Shown: piece by piece, positions 1 to 7,406 of the stretch
Position numbering within the stretch: the stretch's first letter is position 1
Layout of the letters: the number at the start of each line of letters is the position of its first letter
NCBI RefSeq assembly: GCF_021043395.1
Contig: NZ_JAJNKE010000003.1
Coordinates: forward strand, 1-64,000
Length of the DNA: 64,000 nt
Source of the DNA: Clostridium guangxiense
GTDB taxonomy: Bacteria; Bacillota; Clostridia; Clostridiales; Clostridiaceae
Reading direction: 5' to 3'
The notes under the pieces: model-generated
Seen by the model: the letters and a program-made list of their open reading frames with translations, nothing else
What the model was told of the DNA's origin: nothing
Database searches by the model: none
Position numbers and translations under genes: made by a program

Positions 1-420
1 GTTAGTAGAAATACCACCCAAAATAAGCATATCAAGTTTCATGGGATATTTAAAAGGAAAGAGTAGTTTAATGATATTTGATCAGCATGCAAATTTGAAA
101 TATAAATATGGCAACAGAGAATTTTGGTGTAGAGGATACTATGTTGATACAGTTGGAAAAAACAAAAACAAAATAGAACAGTATATAAGAAATCAATTGC
201 AAGAAGATTTGGCATATGAACAGATGAGTATAAAAGAACTTGTTGATCCGTTTACCGGTGAGCCAGTAAAGAAGAACAAAAAATAGTCGCTTTAGCGACT
301 GCACGGAAAAGTATGCGGGTGGCGGACCATTCAGAGGGCTTTTAGCCCAGCCAGTAATATGCCCTTACAGGGCTGAGCAAACCACCGGCTTAGCCGGTGG
401 TCATGATTTTTATGCAAATT
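1..420 (+). mobile_element. IS200/IS605-family insertion sequence, right part only
   Basis: The window opens inside an IS200/IS605-type element. The end of its TnpA gene is followed by about 120 bp of non-coding DNA rich in short stem-loops: GTCGC-TTTA-GCGAC at 286-299, GGGC...GCCC at 336-348, and a perfect 8-bp stem with a 3-nt loop (CCACCGGC-TTA-GCCGGTGG) at 382-400. Subterminal hairpins recognised by the transposase are the hallmark of this family, which has no terminal inverted repeats. The exact right cleavage point cannot be fixed from one copy; 420 is approximate. No tnpB follows, so it is an IS200-like single-gene element. Confidence 0.75.
2..286 (+). CDS. tnpA: IS200/IS605 family transposase TnpA (5'-truncated by window edge)
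   Basis: The reading frame is open from the window's first bases to a TAG at 284-286, so the real start lies upstream and the ATG at 41 is internal. The C-terminal part of a Y1 HUH transposase is visible: FMGYLKGKSS, the FWCRGYYVDTVG stretch, and IEQYIRNQ, whose tyrosine (codon 182-184) is in the place of the catalytic Tyr that attacks single-stranded DNA. The HUH histidines would lie outside the window. These enzymes move elements by single-strand peel-and-paste transposition. No frameshift is seen in the visible part, so the copy may be active. Confidence 0.88.
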   Translation, partial: LVEIPPKISISSFMGYLKGKSSLMIFDQHANLKYKYGNREFWCRGYYVDTVGKNKNKIEQYIRNQLQEDLAYEQMSIKELVDPFTGEPVKKNKK

Positions 421-600
421 CAAATCTATCGAAGAATGTACATATCATATTTACTAAAGTCAGTTTAAAAAATAAAAGACAACTGCTAATCCTAAAAATC
501 TAAATTATATTGCCAAATTCTATGATATAATTACATTAAAGTTCTAAAAGGTTAAATATATCACATCATTTTGAAAACAATTGATAAAGCTGGTGTTAAA
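401..600. promoter_or_regulatory. Intergenic region with extended -10 promoter for the McrBC-like genes
   Basis: Between the IS end and the first defence gene the only clear signal is an extended -10 element, TG-A-TATAAT, at 523-531, with no convincing -35 box at 16-18 bp. A transcript from about 538 would give a leader of about 60 nt to the GTG at 601. The Shine-Dalgarno match is poor for every candidate start, so weak translation of the first gene is possible. Confidence 0.4.
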
Positions 601-2331
601 GTGAATATAACAGAAATTTTTAAAGAAATATTAAACAATTATTTGGACAATACAAAACAGGGAAAATTCAATAAAAATCATCCTATGTTTCAAATGGTAA
701 ATTATAAAACTGTAGAAGCTATTAATCCAATTATTTCAGACAATGATAAACTTTCTGCTAAGGGATCTTGCGGTGCTGGAGGTTGGACAAGATATCCTTG
801 GGTGGCTATTTATAATACAGAAATAACAAAAACTATTCAAAAGGGTATATACATAGTTTATTTGTTTTCTGAAGATATGGAAAGAGTTTATTTAACTTTA
901 AATCAAGGTTGTACCAAGCTAAAAAGTGATTTAGGAGTTAAAACTGCTAAGGAATCAATGATTGAAACTAGAGAAAATATAAGAAATACCATAGGCAATA
1001 GGAACTTTGAAACTGATAATGATTTGAAGGTTGGAAATGTAGATTATGAAGTAGGAACTATTTTTTATAAAGAATACAAAGTTGATGATCTTACAAATGA
1101 AGAAGCTTTTGTGCAAGATTTGAATAATATGATTCAAATATATAATGAGTACTATAATAAGATGTTTTTAAAAAATGAAGATATGGGAAATGAAGCTATT
1201 ATGAAAAGTGAGGCCAATAGCAAATTGAGTATGAAAAGCGTAATAGAGAATATACAAAAATACATTAATAATAAAGGGTTTATATATTCTTATGAAGAAT
1301 TAAGCAATTTTTATTTATCATTAAAAACCAAGCCATTTGTTATATTGGCAGGCATCAGTGGTACAGGTAAGTCCAAGCTTGTTAAGTTGTTTAGTGAAGC
1401 TATAAATGGTGTGTACAATTTAATTAGTGTTAAACCAGATTGGAATGATAGTACAGAACTACTTGGTTATAAAAATATAAATGATAAATTTATAGCAGGA
1501 AAGTTGAGCAAAATAATTTTAGAAGCCTCTAAAAAAGAAAATTTAAAAAAGTCATATTTTATTTGTTTAGATGAGATGAATTTGGCTAGAGTAGAATATT
1601 ATTTAAGTGAATATTTAAGTGTAATTGAATCTAGGAAATTTGATGAGAATAATTGTATTAAGACGGATAAAATCTTCTCCAACGAATATTTTGATAAAAG
1701 CAATGAATATTCCTGTCTTGAAATTCCAGAAAATGTTTATATAATTGGTACGGTAAATATGGATGATACAACCTTTGCTTTTAGTAGGAAGGTTTTAGAT
1801 AGGGCTAATACTATTGAATTTTCAGATGTTCACTTAGAAAATTTGGATTTTTATGATAACAAGGTAGAGAGCATAGAGCTAAGCAACGATTTTCTCAAAT
1901 CTAAATTTATAAACATAAAGGATGCATTAAAAGAAAATAAGGAGTATGTGACAGAAATTAATAAAAAAATAATAAAAATCAACAATATCTTAACTGCAGG
2001 AAATAAACAATTTGGATATAGAGTTAGAGATGAAATTATTTTTTACATGCTTCAAAATAAAATTAATGGATTATTAGATGGAGATGTTGCTTTTGATTTT
2101 CAAATAATGCAAAAGGTGCTTCCAACTATTACTGGAAGTGAAGCTGTTATTAAAGATATATTAATTCAGCTTTATGAATATTGTAATCCAAATATAGAAA
2201 TTGATAATACTGACGATTATATAAAGGAAGCTACAGATAATTTAGAAACTGCATTGTATACAAATAGTGCAAAGAAAATATTAACGATGTTAAGAGGATA
2301 TGAAGATGGATTTGTATCATACTGGGCTTAG
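601..2331 (+). CDS. McrB-like AAA+ GTPase with MrcB N-terminal (DUF3578) domain
   Basis: Probable motor subunit of a type IV (modification-dependent) restriction system. The N-terminal 150 residues look like the MrcB/DUF3578 DNA-recognition domain (GSCGAGGWTRYPWVAI; YLFSEDMERVYLTLNQG). A McrB-type AAA+ domain follows: Walker A GISGTGKS (K at about residue 257), Walker B-like ICLDEMNLARVEYYLSEYLS, and the IGTVNMDDTT segment typical of McrB GTPases. The C-terminal part has the GYRVRDEI region. A TTG at 571 would add ten residues but has no Shine-Dalgarno at workable distance. The GTG at 601 starts where the family domain begins and has only a weak GGTG; the start stays uncertain. It overlaps the next gene by 26 bp. 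Confidence 0.85.
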   Translation: MNITEIFKEILNNYLDNTKQGKFNKNHPMFQMVNYKTVEAINPIISDNDKLSAKGSCGAGGWTRYPWVAIYNTEITKTIQKGIYIVYLFSEDMERVYLTLNQGCTKLKSDLGVKTAKESMIETRENIRNTIGNRNFETDNDLKVGNVDYEVGTIFYKEYKVDDLTNEEAFVQDLNNMIQIYNEYYNKMFLKNEDMGNEAIMKSEANSKLSMKSVIENIQKYINNKGFIYSYEELSNFYLSLKTKPFVILAGISGTGKSKLVKLFSEAINGVYNLISVKPDWNDSTELLGYKNINDKFIAGKLSKIILEASKKENLKKSYFICLDEMNLARVEYYLSEYLSVIESRKFDENNCIKTDKIFSNEYFDKSNEYSCLEIPENVYIIGTVNMDDTTFAFSRKVLDRANTIEFSDVHLENLDFYDNKVESIELSNDFLKSKFINIKDALKENKEYVTEINKKIIKINNILTAGNKQFGYRVRDEIIFYMLQNKINGLLDGDVAFDFQIMQKVLPTITGSEAVIKDILIQLYEYCNPNIEIDNTDDYIKEATDNLETALYTNSAKKILTMLRGYEDGFVSYWA

Positions 2332-4684
2332 GGGAAAGCTTTTAGAGATAAGTTCTGATGAGTTTGGAGTTACACTTACGGGTTATGTTACGGATAAAAA
2401 AGCAGAAGCTTTAAATAATAATCTCAATATTCCAGCCCGTCTTATGGTTAACGGAGAATATAAGAATAAAGTTGTAATTAAAACATGTACGCAAACTGGA
2501 GAATTGGTAAATAATGATGGTGTTACAATGATGCCATGTTTTTTTGAAAATGGTAAGTATCAGCTTATTTTAGAGAATAAAGATAATTCCTTATATGAAA
2601 TATTCCATATGGATAATAAAATAAATGATTATTTTGAGAAGGTTGGAAATTGCCTTATAGGTATAATAGATTTTTCATCAGACATTGGATATTCTACTTT
2701 TTCTTTATGTAAGAATGGAAAGAATATATTATTTTTTACAATAGAAGTGTTTCCTTCTAAATTGGATTACTATAAAGATTATAAGGAAATTATAAGAGAG
2801 ATAAATGAAGAGATAAGTTCGCTAGCTTTTGAACTTATAGGAAAAACATATTTAAGTGCCAAGCTAAAGGAAACTAAACATCAAACAAATTTAGAATTTA
2901 TAAATATACTAAAGGTTATATTTGATGATTTGGAGAAAGCAATAAAAAGGATTGAAAAAAATCCTAAGCATAATTTAGAAAGCTTATATAGGGTGACAGA
3001 TACATATAAAGCAAAAAGGGTTTCGAGAAATACAATATCATATATAAAAAAGCATCCAAATGTTTTAATTGAGGATAAAAGTGGATTTATAAAGCTTGGA
3101 GATAGAAGTTTTATTACAAATAAAGTAATAGAAGAGAGGAAAAGAACTACTACCAATATATATGAAAATCAATTTGCAAAGTACATTATAAAGCGAATTA
3201 TTAAGAGGCTTAAAAATATTGAGAAGAATATAATTACTGTATATAATGAAAATACTTCATACCTTTCCTTTGTTGCAGAGAAGAGAACGTTATTAGAAAA
3301 ACATCTTAGGATTAATTTTAGAAATATAGATGATCTTAAAGGGAAAAAAACAATGAGTTTGGTTTTTCAAATGGCGCCTGGATATAAGGAATTATATAAA
3401 AAGTATATGATGCTAAATAAAGGCTTATCATTAGGACAAGATTTGTATAAAATTACACCTAAAAAATTATATTCTCTATATGAAATATGGTGTTATATAA
3501 AAATACATAATATATTGGAGGAGCTAGGCTATAAGGTAGAAGAATATGGCATTTTAAAATATAGGGATAATGGAATTTACTTTTCACTATTGCAGGATGA
3601 GAAAGCAAAAATGGTTTATTCTAATAGCAAAAACAAACTAGAATTGTGGTACAACAAATCTTATAGTTCACCGACGACACGACAACGACCGGATACTGTG
3701 CTTTGCATTAAAAAATTGAATAGCAAGGATAGCAGAATTTATATTTTTGATGCAAAATATAGGGTTAATGTTGATTCTAATGGAAATGCAGGACCTATGG
3801 AGGAAGATATAAATGTAATGCATAGGTATAGAGATGCTATAGTATCAAAACTAGATAATTCATTTCAATTTAAATATGAGACCTTTGGTGCCTATGTAAT
3901 GTTTCCTTATGGTGATGAGAAGAAGTTTATTACTAATAAATTTTATAAAAGCATAGAAGAGGTAAATATAGGTGCTTTTCCAATGCTTCCTGGCAGCACT
4001 AAATTAATAACTAGGCATTTACAAAATATCATAAATCAATCAGATTTAGAAGCTAAAAGTGAAAGAATTCTTATTGATGAATATGATGATTATGCTAAAT
4101 TTAAGCTGGAAAATGTTATGGTTGTGAATGTTAAAGACAAAGAACATTTTAAGGTGTACAAAGAATATTTATTTTATCATATTCCAGAGAAACACTTAAA
4201 AGATGTTAGGCTAGGAGTTGAATATTTAGCCTTCTATCAGTCTAAAAAATCATTTGGTGATGAAGCTGGCATAAAGTATTTTGGAAGGATAAAAACCATA
4301 GATAAATATAAAAGAAAAGAATGTATAGAGCTTCCTTCAAGAAAAGCTGCAGGAGATGAAATTTATACACGAATAAATTTAGAGTATATTAAGGAAATAA
4401 AAAAGGTTGAGCCAATACAAGCTGGAACTCAATTAGTAACGTATACAACTTTGTATTTATTATTGAACGCTGAAAATATGCATGAGCTAAAATTAAAAAG
4501 CAATCTTGAAATCAATGTATATAAAAAGCTTAAAAATGTAGCAAAGGAAAAGCAGTGGAAAATTAGAAAAGAAAATGATAAATATATAGTAAACAATAAT
4601 GTGATAGAAATTTTAGATGAAAATAAAATTAGGGTCAATGGTAAATTTTACTTGCTTGAAAATCTAGAATTAACGATTAATTGA
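2306..4684 (+). CDS. McrC-like protein: DUF2357 domain plus PD-(D/E)XK nuclease
   Basis: Partner nuclease of the McrB-like GTPase. The middle region (about residues 190-330) carries the DUF2357 signature with ERKRTTTNIYENQFAKYI. It is followed by a PD-(D/E)XK-type nuclease core (about residues 440-520) with RPDTVLCIKK, then IYIFDAKYRV: the D, then D-x-K catalytic pattern. At 793 residues it is much longer than E. coli McrC (about 350), as usual for DUF2357 two-gene systems. The start at 2306 is preferred over the ATG at 2300 because AGAGGA (2293-2298) is then 7 nt away. The overlap with mcrB implies translational coupling. The target modification cannot be read from sequence. Confidence 0.8.
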   Translation: MDLYHTGLRGKLLEISSDEFGVTLTGYVTDKKAEALNNNLNIPARLMVNGEYKNKVVIKTCTQTGELVNNDGVTMMPCFFENGKYQLILENKDNSLYEIFHMDNKINDYFEKVGNCLIGIIDFSSDIGYSTFSLCKNGKNILFFTIEVFPSKLDYYKDYKEIIREINEEISSLAFELIGKTYLSAKLKETKHQTNLEFINILKVIFDDLEKAIKRIEKNPKHNLESLYRVTDTYKAKRVSRNTISYIKKHPNVLIEDKSGFIKLGDRSFITNKVIEERKRTTTNIYENQFAKYIIKRIIKRLKNIEKNIITVYNENTSYLSFVAEKRTLLEKHLRINFRNIDDLKGKKTMSLVFQMAPGYKELYKKYMMLNKGLSLGQDLYKITPKKLYSLYEIWCYIKIHNILEELGYKVEEYGILKYRDNGIYFSLLQDEKAKMVYSNSKNKLELWYNKSYSSPTTRQRPDTVLCIKKLNSKDSRIYIFDAKYRVNVDSNGNAGPMEEDINVMHRYRDAIVSKLDNSFQFKYETFGAYVMFPYGDEKKFITNKFYKSIEEVNIGAFPMLPGSTKLITRHLQNIINQSDLEAKSERILIDEYDDYAKFKLENVMVVNVKDKEHFKVYKEYLFYHIPEKHLKDVRLGVEYLAFYQSKKSFGDEAGIKYFGRIKTIDKYKRKECIELPSRKAAGDEIYTRINLEYIKEIKKVEPIQAGTQLVTYTTLYLLLNAENMHELKLKSNLEINVYKKLKNVAKEKQWKIRKENDKYIVNNNVIEILDENKIRVNGKFYLLENLELTIN

Positions 4685-4728
4685 TGCTAAAATTCATGTA
4701 ATAACTATACCAAAGAGGTGACCATAAA

Positions 4729-5112
4729 ATGAAAACAATTCAAGTATCAGCCGCAATTATAAAACGCAACAACGAAATATTTACGACCTGTCGTAGTTAT
4801 GGAGATTTTAAAGATATGTGGGAGTTTCCAGGTGGCAAAATAGAACCTGGAGAAACAAGAGAAGAGGCACTCATCCGTGAAATTAAAGAGGAATTAGAAT
4901 TGGATATTAAAATTTCTAAATACATAACTACAATTGACTATGATTATCCCAATTTTCATCTTACAATGCACTGCTTCTTGTGTGAGGTATGCGGAGGAAA
5001 GCTGCATTTAAATGCTCATAATGAAGTTAGATGGGTGCCATTAGAAGAACTTGACAAACTTAATTGGGTGCCGGCGGACGTATTGGTTGTTGAAAAACTT
5101 AAAAAATTATAA
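4729..5112 (+). CDS. NUDIX hydrolase, MutT / (deoxy)nucleoside triphosphate pyrophosphohydrolase type
   Basis: A 127-residue single-domain NUDIX protein. The NUDIX box GX5EX7REX2EE is complete at about residues 36-58 (GKIEPGETREEAL, REIKEELEL), giving the Mg2+-binding glutamates. The WEFPGGK lead-in and the C-terminal VRWVPLEELDKLNW and PADVLVVEKL pattern are typical of MutT/CTP pyrophosphohydrolase-like sanitising enzymes (8-oxo-dGTP, 5-methyl-dCTP and similar). It lies 44 bp after the nuclease gene with its own AGAGGTGA ribosome site. It may be a housekeeping sanitiser or an accessory of the defence genes around it; sequence alone does not decide. Confidence 0.85.
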   Translation: MKTIQVSAAIIKRNNEIFTTCRSYGDFKDMWEFPGGKIEPGETREEALIREIKEELELDIKISKYITTIDYDYPNFHLTMHCFLCEVCGGKLHLNAHNEVRWVPLEELDKLNWVPADVLVVEKLKKL

Positions 5113-5159
5113 GGAAGGAAAGTTATTAACATAGGATTGAATTTAATTGACAAAAATAG

Positions 5160-5273
5160 GATATAGTCAAAAAGGTAGCGGGAAAAGAAAAACAAGTACA
5201 ATTAAAAAATGAGTTGAGTATTTTATATAAAAAGAGACCAGCATTTGTAGATGAATTAAGTAAAATGAGATAA
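5160..5273 (+). pseudogene. Possible 3' remnant of an unrecognised gene
   Basis: A stop-free frame runs from 5160 to a TAA at 5271-5273 and reads as a plausible helical C-terminus (contains KRPAFVDELSKMR). It has no in-frame ATG near its beginning and no ribosome binding site; a TAG closes it at 5157-5159. It may be the tail of a gene whose front was lost. It could also be chance, since 38 open codons are not rare here. Confidence 0.2.
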
Positions 5274-5308
5274 AGAATCACTGTTATAATACGGGAGAGT
5301 TGATTAAT

Positions 5309-5890
5309 ATGAGCAGAAAACCAAGAGTTCACTATACCTTAAGTGATTTAAAAGATCAAACAGCACCATCAAAAAAGGATGTAGAAAAAATCCTTAGAGC
5401 TGCAGATGAAATTATTTTTACTGCAGGTAGGTCAATGCTTGCAAAAATACTAAAGGGATCTAAAGATAAGAAAGTTTTAGAAAGTCATCTTGACAGCTGC
5501 CCGAGTTATGGATATTACAAAGATTTAACTCTCGAAAAAATCACTAAAATTATAGACTGGATGCTTGTGAATGATTATTTAGATATTGATTATAATGGAA
5601 GGCTTCCTATGATAATTTTTTCAGAGAAAGGTTGGGAAACCTATAAGCCTGTTTATGTAGAAGAGCTATATAATTGCATTTTAAATGTGAATATAGATGA
5701 ACCTAATCAAGATGACCTTGTAGAAAGACTTAAAGGAACTAATAGAGAGGTAATTAAGCTTTTACTATTAAAAATCGGAGAAAGCAAAAATATTGGCACT
5801 ATAAGATTTTTAATGAAATGGCAAAGCAGTGAGGTTAAGAAGGTTAGAGGCATGATAAATGGTGCCATTTTAAAATTAAAAAACAGCTAA
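5309..5890 (+). CDS. RQC-domain DNA-binding protein (RQC-minor type)
   Basis: A 193-residue protein resembling a stand-alone RecQ C-terminal (RQC) winged-helix domain, without helicase motifs. The recognisable core (about residues 25-120) includes the segment around AGRSMLAKILKGSKDKKV, SCPSYGYYKDLTLEKI, and the IIDWMLVNDYLDID turn where RQC domains recognise DNA structure. The C-terminal 70 residues look like a helical HEAT-like or anti-recombinase tail. ATG 5309 is chosen over TTG 5300 because GGGAGAG (5293-5299) sits 9 nt upstream. A likely -10 (TATAAT, 5285-5290) lies very close to the start and gives almost no leader. Function unknown; its place between two defence systems is suggestive. 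Confidence 0.65.
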   Translation: MSRKPRVHYTLSDLKDQTAPSKKDVEKILRAADEIIFTAGRSMLAKILKGSKDKKVLESHLDSCPSYGYYKDLTLEKITKIIDWMLVNDYLDIDYNGRLPMIIFSEKGWETYKPVYVEELYNCILNVNIDEPNQDDLVERLKGTNREVIKLLLLKIGESKNIGTIRFLMKWQSSEVKKVRGMINGAILKLKNS

Positions 5891-6145
5891 ATTAATATTT
5901 TAGATTTTTGTATAAGCAAATTATCAAGTTATCAAATTTTGCTAGCTTGCTTTTTAAGCTTTATATAAGTTTTTCCTCAGTTGCCAGTGGACATGAACTA
6001 TCGAGCTCAGGATCTTTTAATGCTCTTGCCATAAATTTTATTTCCTTTAGTACTATTTTTATTAGTATATAACAAAAATGTGCGTACTTGAAAATTTGTA
6101 CATTTAACCATATCATTATTGTATTAAGTTTTATCTGGAACAAAT

Positions 6146-6244
6146 ATGACAGTAAAACATCTTGATGGCATAATAGTGGAATATGTTGAGCATATCTAGC
6201 AACATCGTAAATCAGATTATGTATATGTTAGATATGAAAATTAA
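6146..6244 (+). pseudogene. Interrupted coding remnant, possibly of a recombinase or transposase C-terminus
   Basis: Codons from ATG 6146 to TAA 6242-6244 read HLDGIIVEYVEHI, then TAG (6197-6199), then QHRKSDYVYVRYEN. The two halves are in one frame and look like a beta-strand-rich C-terminal end split by a point nonsense mutation. The pattern is loosely like the tail of serine recombinases, but I cannot name a family. No ribosome binding site is visible. Confidence 0.25.
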
Positions 6245-6258
6245 TAAAATACAAAGAG

Positions 6259-6286
6259 AAAAGAAGTATTATGCTTCTTTTTTTTG
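6259..6286 (+). terminator. Rho-independent terminator before the Wadjet operon
   Basis: AAGAAG (6261-6266) pairs with CTTCTT (6274-6279) around a 7-nt loop and runs into a T tract ending at 6285. The stem is short and AT-rich, so efficiency is uncertain. It would stop transcription arriving from the RQC gene and isolate jetD. Confidence 0.5.
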
Positions 6287-6293
6287 TTATAAT
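6285..6293 (+). promoter_or_regulatory. Extended -10 promoter of the Wadjet operon
   Basis: TG-T-TATAAT at 6285-6293 is a perfect extended -10 directly after the T tract of the upstream terminator. No good -35 box is seen at 16-18 bp. A start near 6300 leaves a leader of about 30 nt before jetD with AAGGGAAAG as ribosome site. Confidence 0.5.
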
Positions 6294-6331
6294 AATTTGT
6301 AAGAATATACAGAATTGAAGGGAAAGATATA

Positions 6332-7402
6332 ATGCGTAGATATATAAAGCTTTTCTTTGATAATAAATGCAAAAACAATAAAAAATTTGAACTTGTTGAT
6401 TTAGAAAAATTTATTATAGAAAAATGCGGTGGACAAAGTAACTACTATGAACTTGGCGGTTATGAGGCTTTTTATAAGGAAATGCAAAAGTTAAAGGAAG
6501 AAAAAATTATAAGAGAAATTGCAAGATCAGAAAGCAATAGGGCTAAATTGCCTATGAAATTAAAGTGGACTATAGTTACTTCTAAGGTAGAAAGCTCTTG
6601 GAAAGATGAAGATATTATTAAGTATTCTGATATGCTAAATTTTAAAACTTATATTAAACATCCAGAGTATCAAACTAAAAAAGAATGGATGTACATAAAA
6701 AATATATACAATTTTTTAAAGGAAAGGGAAAACAGGAAGTGGGATAGTGTTGAGGAAAGATGCCTAGAGCTTTTTTACGATGAAAAATTTTTGACAGACA
6801 GTGATAATGGCAAAAAGGATAATAAAGTGCTCAAAAGGCTTTCCTTAAGTCTTGAGGATATAAAAGCTAAGCAGTATGGTGAACAGTTTATCTACTGGAA
6901 TAGAGGGGTCAGTGAAATCAAAACTTTAATAATTCTGGAAAATCACTCTACATTTTTTTCTTTTAAGAGGGCAGTGCAAAAGGGTATAAAAGTATTTGGA
7001 ATAGCGCCAGATGCACTTATTTTTGGATATGGGAAAAAAATTATAAAGAGTTTTTCTTTTCTAGATGAAATAGCTAAGCCAAGTGAAGTTACGGTATATT
7101 ATTTTGGAGACATGGATCCAGATGGATATTTTATATATAAAGCATTGAAAGATAAGTATAATGATGTAAATATAAGTTTACTCGTACAGGCTTATGTGGA
7201 GCTTATAAAGGTACATAAAAAATATAAAAGCAAGAATCAGCAGAAAAATGAAGAATGTTTAAAGTGTATTTTGAAAGAATTTGAGGAAAAGAATTATGAC
7301 AGGTATAAGGATTATGTAGTAGAGCTTTGGAAAGAAAATTGTAGAATTCCTCAAGAATTTATTACTTATGAATATTTGTTAGAGATGGAAGGAGGAATAT
7401 AG
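6332..7402 (+). CDS. jetD: Wadjet protein JetD (Toprim-type nuclease, DUF3322/DUF2220-like)
   Basis: The DNA-cleaving subunit of the Wadjet anti-plasmid system. The C-terminal half has a Toprim fold: the first acidic residue is in TLIILENHSTFF (E203) and the DxDxD motif is FGDMDPDG (D260, D262, D264), the metal-binding set shared with topoisomerases and Spo11. The N-terminal half (about 1-180) is the basic helical arm region. In studied Wadjet systems JetD nicks or cuts closed circular DNA after the JetABC motor has extruded a loop. It is first of four genes; jetA begins 5 bp after its stop. The order D-A-B-C matches type II rather than type I clusters. Confidence 0.88.
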   Translation: MRRYIKLFFDNKCKNNKKFELVDLEKFIIEKCGGQSNYYELGGYEAFYKEMQKLKEEKIIREIARSESNRAKLPMKLKWTIVTSKVESSWKDEDIIKYSDMLNFKTYIKHPEYQTKKEWMYIKNIYNFLKERENRKWDSVEERCLELFYDEKFLTDSDNGKKDNKVLKRLSLSLEDIKAKQYGEQFIYWNRGVSEIKTLIILENHSTFFSFKRAVQKGIKVFGIAPDALIFGYGKKIIKSFSFLDEIAKPSEVTVYYFGDMDPDGYFIYKALKDKYNDVNISLLVQAYVELIKVHKKYKSKNQQKNEECLKCILKEFEEKNYDRYKDYVVELWKENCRIPQEFITYEYLLEMEGGI

Positions 7403-7406
7403 AAAG

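Larger units (their letters stand above)
5891..6331. other. Gene-free stretch with decayed coding fragments and a terminator
   Basis: 440 bp without an intact gene. On the + strand a fragment at 6146-6244 reads as protein but has a TAG inside it (listed separately). On the - strand a 60-codon frame (5961-6143) has a hydrophobic, Ile/Phe-rich beginning and no recognised similarity; I do not call it a gene. A terminator (6259-6286) and the Wadjet promoter (6285-6293) end the stretch. The mixture looks like scars of earlier insertions between two defence modules. Confidence 0.5.

Noticed and set aside
68-304. 78-codon minus-strand frame opposite the transposase gene
   Set aside because: Pure antisense of a recognisable TnpA; Phe/Ile/Leu-rich composition as expected for the complement of AT-rich coding DNA.
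286-400. Series of short stem-loops as a CRISPR array or small RNA
   Set aside because: The stems differ in sequence and are not evenly spaced; they are better explained as the structured right end of an IS200/IS605 element.
5147-5175. TTGACA at 5147 as a promoter for the RQC gene
   Set aside because: No acceptable -10 at 16-18 bp; the TATAAT at 5285-5290 is closer to the gene, though without a good -35.
5961-6143. 60-codon minus-strand frame in the gap before jetD
   Set aside because: Only ORF-like piece on that strand in the gap, but it has no recognisable similarity and I could not support a ribosome site; kept only in the gap description.
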